A stretch of 25,604 nt of DNA from Cudoniella acicularis (lineage: Eukaryota > Ascomycota > Leotiomycetes > Helotiales > Helotiaceae), in NCBI GenBank assembly GCA_013054445.1, contig JAAMPI010000797.1, positions 1-25,604 of the forward strand, in the 5' to 3' direction. Made by a program: the position numbers and the translations under genes. Each line of letters opens with the position of its first letter. The stretch's first letter is position 1. The notes beneath the pieces were generated by a model. The model made no database searches. It was not told the DNA's origin and saw only the letters and a program-made list of their open reading frames with translations. Shown piece after piece: positions 19,486 through 25,604 of this stretch.

Positions 19486-19815
19486 ATGGAGTATGGTTGC
19501 AGGGTTCTGTTGCTGGTGTGCTGCATCCTGTACTGCGGTTTCGAAGCGAGTGCCCGGGACTTGAACGAAATTGGAGACGATTACACTAAGAACTTGGCCG
19601 AATACACCGTTGCCTGCAGGTACGGCAATCTATGCAACAGTAAGATATGTCAAGTTTTAATGTTATCTGTGAAGAGTGGGGAAATAGACCTTTTGTTCCG
19701 AAGGAGAGTTGGCTATACTGAGCAACGACATCGTTACCATATTTGGGATCATCTCATGTCCTTACTTAATTCACAGAATCAACTGATAAGAAACCGGGTT
19801 CGTGATAAATCATAA
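19486..19815 (+). CDS. Candidate small secreted protein, hypothetical
   Basis: ATG 19486 opens MEYGCRVLLLVCCILYCG, FEASARDLNEIGDD, a good signal peptide with a likely cut after ASA, followed by YTKNLAEYTVACRYGNLCN. A donor GTAAGA at 19641 and an acceptor CACAG near 19779 could remove about 139 nt and leave a protein of roughly 63 residues ending NQLIRNRVRDKS; unspliced it is 109 residues with the same end. No known family. Four of the six cysteines lie in the leader. It could also be a chance frame in intergenic DNA; expression data are needed to decide. Confidence 0.35.
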   Translation: MEYGCRVLLLVCCILYCGFEASARDLNEIGDDYTKNLAEYTVACRYGNLCNSKICQVLMLSVKSGEIDLLFRRRVGYTEQRHRYHIWDHLMSLLNSQNQLIRNRVRDKS

Positions 19816-20676
19816 ACTAAAAAAATTTATCGCCAACTTCAAGGTTGACCTAGTACTATCTTCGCTTATCTCGGAAATTGTAATCTTACTGGACTGAAGG
19901 TACATCAGATCTTAAGATAAGGCGAAGATCCACTCACAACATCTTATCATCTAATACATGTGAATATAATTTTGTTAAATTCTCCCTTGATAGTAAATAC
20001 TCCGTAAAAGAAGCAGCCTATTCGTTTATACCTTGCACTTTCCACTTTCATCTCGTTAAGACTTTCCACTGCGTCTACCCCGCATCTTCCGCCTAAAAAT
20101 ACCCCTCTAAAACCACACGATTGATTTCACGATCTCATAGCAGAGAAATCGCCCGTAAATTTCAAAAAACAATACTCAGTTAATTCACCTGCATCTACCT
20201 GTAGAACCCTACTAGATGCTTAGTCTCTTCATCCGCCTCAAGGCTAGCTTTCCGATCTTAGTCAAAGGAACCCCGCCATCTCCACTCAAATTACCCCGCA
20301 CTTGCTCCCTAGAATCACGCCAGCTCTCGACCCTGAACAATAAATTCCTTTGTTTTTGCTCCCCCAAAAACTCTGATCATGATCCGATCGAACACCGTGT
20401 TTGTGAAAGCCGATCCCTGTAGATATCGAATAACTGTATGAAAAGGCAACTTTGCGCCTAGACTCCAAATCGTATCGTCTCGTGTCGTGGTCATCAATGT
20501 CGTTCAATAATACGTAATTGTTTCTGGTGCGCCAGTCACCACTCTTGCTGTACTCCCTCAAAAAGCCTCCTCTCCATCTCGCGAAAATCTGTCTGCCAAC
20601 TCTCCACATTCCTTTATTCGTCTCGTATCTATCCCTTGTCCATTCCCTCCAACCCAACCCCCAAATTTTCACAATA
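19816..20676. other. Intergenic, likely 3-prime flank of the gene at 20677-20898
   Basis: AT-rich from 19816 to 20150, then mixed. Antisense frames over 20286-20711 are open but have no codon character or motif. Confidence 0.35.
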
Positions 20677-20898
20677 TCAACCCAGAGGCGGCGCACTAAT
20701 TCTCTCAACACCGCTCACCGAAACCCTCTTCATATTCTTCGCCAGAAACCAACCACCATCCCTCTGTTTATTTGTTCGTGTTGAGGCAGTGGCAAACAGC
20801 GGAGCAGCGGGTTTGCCGTATGTGAAGGTGAGGACGGCAATGTTTCCGCAGCAGAGGAGGTAGTAGGTTGGTATTGCTCTTGGGAAATGGAGTCTCAT
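20677..20898 (-). CDS. Small hypothetical protein (73 aa)
   Basis: From ATG 20898 leftwards: MRLHFPRAIPTYYLLCCGN, IAVLTFTYGKPAAPLFATA, STRTNKQRDGGWFLAKNMK, RVSVSGVERISAPPLG, TGA. One short hydrophobic segment (about residues 11-27) follows a slightly basic start, then a polar basic tail; this suits a small organellar or membrane-anchored protein, but I do not recognise it. The DNA before the ATG on this strand (20899-20960) is rich in A and C, with CGAACAAGCGAATAAACA directly in front of the start, a good fungal leader. A single exon is assumed. GTGAGC at residues 56-57 is a possible donor, so the tail is uncertain. Confidence 0.5.
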   Translation of the reverse strand: MRLHFPRAIPTYYLLCCGNIAVLTFTYGKPAAPLFATASTRTNKQRDGGWFLAKNMKRVSVSGVERISAPPLG

Positions 20899-21915
20899 TG
20901 TTTATTCGCTTGTTCGAGAGGTTTGGAACTTGGGTGTTGGGATGAAATGAAGCGTACTTTTGAGGCTGGAATCGGACTTGAATCGGGCTTGAATCTTTCA
21001 GAGAGTTCGAAGATATAATAGTATGAAAGTGAAGCACAATTGAGGTGAGGATCAGGGGGGGTGAAGTAGAGTCGAGTATCTAGACGGGTGAATTGTTTGA
21101 GGAAATACTCGAGTTCTCGTAGAAACACATAAGAGAGGAAAGGGCGGATAGAAACAAGGAAAGTGATCCTGGATGCAGGCGGGAACGTATTGTGCCGTGC
21201 TCCCGCATGCGGGAAGGTGGAGTAGTCCAATCACCCCGCTGTTTTGCACCCCCGTATTCCACTCATTGGGCACCTTGCATTATCAGGGCCCAATGAGGGT
21301 TGATGTGTGGCGAGACAAGGGGAGGTTATCGTATGAGGAAAGTGCGGACGTGACGTTATTTGACTACAGGTATCGAACACAGTCGTGTACAGATGTATCC
21401 TTTTGTGGAACAAATCATTTATCGTAAACAATGAGTTGATTAAGATTGGTGGATTTTGAGGTGGAAATGTTGGATATTTGCGTATACACCGCCAGATCTC
21501 GAAGATCGTCAGGAAGGGAAGCGCACGAGTTGAAAATCGTCCTAAATTACTTGAATACAAAGTCTGGTCACCTCCGTTCTTCGACGGCATTTGTCATACG
21601 AATCCGCTCCTCACTCGCAGTGCTTTATTTCCTTTCAAGTCGAACGAGATCTTTCTTTGAAGCTTCACGGATCATGGCGGTTACTGGAGTTACTTTTGTT
21701 CAACTGTGGGAAAGTCCGCAGATATCAGTCGATTTGTGGCGTTAGTCGGAGCTGCCAAATTGGGGGTCAAAACAATCCTTCCCTTTTTGATATTCTGGTG
21801 TAATGCCGTCTTCAATCTCAGTTGTTCCTTCCACAAATTTCGCACCTCCCCGAAAGCGGACACTCGTTCTTTCCCCTTTCGCGTTTCTGGAAATCAAGGC
21901 AGTTTGAACCGTAAG
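20899..21915. other. Promoter side of the 73-aa gene; no gene seen
   Basis: CCAATCACC at 21228 with CCAATGAGGG at 21290 (a CCAAT pair), and a GCATGCGGGA palindromic core at 21205. Several overlapping open frames on both strands show no codon structure. Confidence 0.35.
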
Positions 21916-23333
21916 CTAATTCGTTCTAGTGTAAGACCACATCTCGGATCCAACAAAAGTGTCGCTATATCTTGCCGTAAAGAGCTCTATGGAAATTGCA
22001 AGAGCTTGGTTGTTTCCTGTTTCGAGTGCAATCGTCTGTAGTTGCTCAGCCATCCACCATCGCCGCTCCCTTCCTGTCGTTTCTAGCATTCTGGTAGTGT
22101 ATAGTAGCTAGATGAGAAGATACCCTCCTGGATGTGCCTTTTGTGTTTTCTTTTTCATTTGCGTGGGATTTTCGTTAATATCGTCATCCACATGTGGCGT
22201 GACCATGTGGAATAGTACACTTTGGCACACTTCCAGTGTTAATTGTTTCAGGACTCGATAGTTTTGATGGATTCTGTCTCGGAGTTCTTCTGGTGATGTG
22301 GAAATATTATCCATGGAAAGGGAAATGACACCTTGGTGCAGCAGTATCCGGGCTGTACGATTGCTGTTCCAGATCGACGCGATCCAGAGATCAGAATAAA
22401 GATGCTCGTAGCCCTACCTCAATTCTCCAGGGACTGGTGAAACAGGATTGAGCTTCATCTGACAGCATTCTGGAAGATTTTCGGGTCGATGTTCGAGCTT
22501 TCTGTCGATTTCGAGGAGCATTTTAATGTGCTCAGATGGTGTCAATGCTGGATGCGACTTGAGGAAAGCACGCAATCTAACAAATTCTGCGCTGAGTTCC
22601 GCGAGCCTATTTGTGGGCAATTAATCCTCCCTCTGAACTGTTTGAACCCATGACGGCCACTTCTTCACCTGGGATGGAATGATTTCACCCAATTGACTGT
22701 AGGTGATGATCTGGCTACTCGGTCAGTTTCTCTCGTTAGAAAATTAGGATAAAAAGCTGACGATCAAACGCAGAACTTTTAGGAACATTTGAAGGGCCTC
22801 TTCAGTTTTGAATTGTTCAGGTCCACGAAGATTTATCATGAAGTCAGACCGCAAATATGCTGACTCAAGGCTTTCATCGATGAAGCTTTGCAGGTGACAG
22901 CCTTAAGATGTCAGTCCTGCATTTAAAATTGGGACTAGAACTCACCTCAAAAACACCAAGCATCATCACCGCTGATAATTTGGAGTATGCAAGAACCTCT
23001 CTCAGCTTGTGCATACCGAAGAGACACAATTTATCTGCCGGCTTCATCACGGACGGATCCTCACGTACTGCCGTTTGGTGAGCATTTTTGCAAGGTCTCT
23101 CCGCTTTCATTTCGAAAGACTCATTCCCGGTTCTTGTATCTACCACACTCCCAGCTGGATTTTTTGCATTGAGAGCATATTAGTCTCAGTTGATCGCACT
23201 GAAGCAGAGAATTAGCACGGACCCCAGACTTCGATAATTTTGAACCGTTAAGGGTGACAGAATGGGAATGGAAAACTCGCACCTTGATTTTTCGCTGCCT
23301 CCATGCCCTGCAACCCTTGCTCGACTTCACCAA
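21916..23333 (-). pseudogene. Zn2Cys6 fungal transcription factor, inactivated
   Basis: Leftwards from about 23333: VKSSKGCRAWRQRKIK, intron 23199-23282 (GTGCGA..CTTCAG, phase 0), CDQLRLICSQCKKSSWEC. This is the CX2CX6CX6CX2CX6C zinc cluster with the second Cys replaced by Trp; the intron sits before CD. Then GRYKNRE*VFRNESGE, PADKLCLFGMHKLREVLAYS, FIDESLESAYLRSD, EALQMFLKVLR, LAELSAEFVRLRAFLKSH, ENLPECCQMKLNPVSP, YEHLYSDLWIASIWNSNR, TARILLHQG, LTLEVCQSVLFHM, PGGYLLI*, RRWWMAEQLQTIALETGN, ending TAG 21916. The LPECCQMK, YSDLWIASIWN and GGYLLIW blocks belong to the C-terminal fungal-specific region of such regulators. In-frame stops at 23121-23123, 22621-22623, 22414-22416 and 22108-22110 all fit a C-to-T or TGG-to-TAG origin. 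No ATG is left at the expected start (ATTG at about 23334). Confidence 0.82.
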
Positions 23334-24456
23334 TTTTCAAGCAAATACATGGGGAGCTGGAATAGTTGCAGTTGGAAGTTTGGATTCGGCAGTGGTTAGC
23401 GTGAAAGCTCGCCGAGATGGAGCTGGAGCCGTCGCTTTTAATCTCTTGTTGCCTCCACTTTCTAGTCTGGTAGTCCCGACAACCCCTCACTTCCCGACTT
23501 CCCCAACTTTATTTCGACGTCGATGCCATAAATGGTTCTGGGGTACATCCTGATCCCTGACGATACGGTGGCATCGAAAAAGGGGGGAACTCTGAACTCG
23601 GCACAGTAATTGGTCGAATAGAGATGAGATATTGCATCTACCTTCCTTCCTACGACGAAGCACCACGGTCGCGCGGAGAGGCTTTGGCGGTCTTATGTGT
23701 TTTTTTTCTTTAATGTGTGGTAGATTTTGTCCAACTGATGAGAATTTAGAACGGAAATACAAAGGGGTGGATATTTCCCCTTTGAGGAGAGATTTCATTG
23801 GCCGTTTGCCGAGACCACAGGATGTCATCTCGCTTCGAATTACCCCCTCTTCAACGGCCTCAAACCGCCACTAAAGTCCGCGGCGAAAACTGACCTCGGA
23901 ACCTGAGTGTGGCCGCCCTAAGCTGAGCAGAGCGCTGAGCCTCTTGAGCATGCCGCTGAGTCAGCCTGAGCGCGCAGGGGAGACTACTTTAATTTTGGCC
24001 CCCTTCAGGATCTGCTGCCTCGAACAAACCCTACGAAAGCGACGAGCCTCCCCATCTTATAAATTCATCCCATGCGACCAATTTGAGACCTCGGTTCGTC
24101 TTTCGGCGGCGGTGGTGACCCCAGGCTCCTCACCATCAAGGGGCGCGTGCTAATGAGTGCGCTGGAACCGGAAGGTTCATGGTGAAATGAACTGTCCCAG
24201 GACTTCTCACCCATTTCAACTTCCCATTTCGCTGATTGGCGGCAAAAATATAATTTACACCCGGCCGCGGTAGAAGGGTTTACTAACTAACTCGTTTGTT
24301 TATGTTGATATACGAAATTTACCTAGCTTTTACAAATGGACGATGTTTCCTGTGCCTGTTCCCTGTGGGGGCCATGCATTTGGTTGGCTGGGCAAGTAGG
24401 ATTAAAATCATGGGACAGGCCTCAACACCTTGTACAGTACGGAAGAGCTACGTAAA
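23334..24456. other. Long intergenic region with a CTGAG repeat
   Basis: No gene recognised. Five CTGAG and one TTGAG occur between 23903 and 23970. The segment 23480-23900 has several open frames without codon character. The part right of 24200 is the distal promoter of the GH72 gene. Confidence 0.4.
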
Positions 24457-24718
24457 ATGGAGCTGAGGCGCTTCAGGATGCAAGGTTGCGGCTCAGCCTC
24501 TTCGTTCTCCTTCCAAGAACCCAAGAATCTTCATCTTTCGATCTTCAAGTCTTCGATTTTTGGATTTGCTTGGTCCATCTCGTCGCTGATCACACAACAG
24601 CGCATCGATATTTACATCGCATCGCTCCTATATCCCCGACGGCTCATCGCGCTGCAATGCAATAGCACAAGGCTGGCCAAATAAGCAGAGGGTTAAGGTT
24701 AAAGGACGGGCCGTCGCG
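24457..24718 (+). promoter_or_regulatory. 5-prime leader of the GH72 gene with a possible uORF
   Basis: The DNA before the GH72 start is CT-rich (TTCATCTTTCGATCTTCAAG at about 24528), as fungal leaders often are. An ATG at 24457 opens a 75-codon upstream frame that ends at 24684, 34 nt before the main ATG. If transcription starts left of 24457 it would be translated first and lower GH72 output. The transcription start is unknown, so this may simply lie upstream of the mRNA. Confidence 0.3.
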
Positions 24719-25604
24719 ATGTGGGCAAGGATTGTCAAGTTCTGTTTGGCGCTCCAAACGGCCATCTTCCTCTCCGCCATATTTGTCGATGCGACTCTCG
24801 ACCCAATCGTCATTGTGGTACGTTTAATTTGCAACAATTCAATGTTCGAAACAAAAACAATTTCCAAAAGCTAACCTTTCACCGCGCAGGGTTCACGTTT
24901 CTTCTTCAAGACAAATGGCAGCGAATTCTTCATCCGTGGTGTTGCCTACCAGCAATCGAGCGAGACCAGCACGATCGTAGACCCTCTAGCGGACCAGGCC
25001 GGCTGCCAACGTGATATACCATATCTGCAAGCGTTGAGGACAAATGTTGTTCATGTCTATGCAGTTGATTCTACCCAGGATCATTCGGCTTGCATGTCAT
25101 TACTCGACGCGGCAGGTATATACGTCCTGGTTGACTTGCCAACTCCCTCGGCAGAAATTGATCGAGCCGCTCCAACGTGGACTTGGGGGCTGTATACATC
25201 ATATGCTTCTGTGATTGACTCGGTTCAGAATTTTACGAATGTCTTGGGCTTCTTCGTGGGGAACGAAGTAGTCAACAATGTCACAAACACCAACTCAGCT
25301 GCTTTTGTGAAAGCTGCGACTCGAGACATGAAAAGCTATATCAAGGAGCAAAATTACAGGTCGATGGGTATTGGCTACGCCGCCGATGACGATATAACAA
25401 TCCTCGGTAATTTGGAGGATTACTTGAACTGCGGGGATAGTGCTTCATCCATCGATTTTCTTGGCCTTAACATATACTCATGGTGTGGCGATTCATCATA
25501 TACAGCATCCGGCTACTCGGAGTTGACCGACTCCCTATCAAACTACTCCCTACCGGTCTTTTTCTCCGAATATGGGTGCAACACTGTTGGCGGGCCGCGG
25601 GAAG
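24719..25604 (+). CDS. GH72 1,3-beta-glucanosyltransferase, 5-prime part
   Basis: Exon 1 24719-24817 encodes a signal peptide (MWARIVKFCLALQTAIFLSA, cut likely near VDA), intron 24818-24889 (GTACGT..GCTAAC..GCAG), exon 2 from 24890 to the window end: GSRFFFKTNGSEFFIRGVAY, VDPLADQAGCQRDIPYLQ, NVVHVYAVD, FFVGNEVVNN with the acid/base Glu159, IDFLGLNIYSWCG and FFSEYGCN with the nucleophile Glu260. These are the signature blocks of the Gas/Gel family, which cuts and re-joins beta-1,3-glucan chains at the cell wall, usually as a GPI-anchored surface enzyme. 271 codons are present; the C-terminal X8 or GPI region is beyond the edge. No lesion in the visible part. Confidence 0.95.

Noticed and set aside
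20286..20711. 141-codon minus-strand frame starting with TTG
   Set aside because: It overlaps the end of the 73-aa gene in another frame, has no ATG near its start and no family motif; it looks like 3-prime flanking DNA.
24430..24684. Separate protein gene upstream of GH72
   Set aside because: No motif and position in the CT-rich leader; kept only as a possible uORF from ATG 24457.
1..25604. CRISPR array or bacterial operon
   Set aside because: No regular short repeat-spacer series; spliceosomal introns throughout show fungal nuclear DNA.

Overview
This window looks like nuclear DNA of a filamentous ascomycete (Pezizomycotina; a Leotiomycete is only a guess). The gene models I can rebuild carry several short GT..AG introns of about 40-95 nt, most with a CTAAC/CTGAC-like branch site. 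The protein families are typically fungal: GH72 glucanosyltransferase, Zn2Cys6 regulator, DUF6594, STAND N-terminal domain, CorA-like membrane protein and protein kinase-vWA fusion. There is one ambiguous base (N) at position 60.

Layout. 1-5000 is a transposon and pseudogene zone: a palindrome-rich transposon end (1-184), a broken ankyrin-repeat gene (minus, 185-1565), a possible Copia-type LTR (1770-2057), two related 236-bp LTRs (2122-2357 and 4741-4976, the second a solo LTR with a perfect CCTAC target duplication), and between them a dead secreted alpha/beta hydrolase (3308-4313). 5280-8555 holds two same-strand broken genes, an unrecognised family and a CorA-like transmembrane protein. 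9215-12711 is the best-preserved gene of the left half: an uninterrupted six-exon protein kinase joined to a C-terminal von Willebrand A domain. 13200-15650 is a gene remnant followed by a decayed tandem repeat (period about 158 bp) and AT-rich repeat debris. 15658-17620 holds the N-terminal piece of a STAND/NLR-like gene (minus) and a DUF6594 remnant. From 18500 the DNA becomes more ordinary: a small EF-hand protein with an intron directly after ATG, two small hypothetical proteins, a broken Zn2Cys6 regulator (minus, 21916-23333), a long intergenic region, and the first 271 codons of a GH72 1,3-beta-glucanosyltransferase that runs off the right edge.

The main theme is decay. Seven gene remnants have in-frame TAA/TAG/TGA codons at places where one C-to-T change (or G-to-A, for TGG) would restore CAA, CAG, CGA or TGG. 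That is the footprint expected from repeat-induced point mutation (RIP) or a similar process. The kinase-vWA gene has none of these lesions over 1068 codons although it lies among them. The families in the decayed part (ankyrin, STAND N-terminal domain, CorA-like, DUF6594, kinase-vWA) are typical of fast-turnover accessory regions of fungal genomes, some of them linked to self/non-self recognition. Whether they ever worked together here is inference only.
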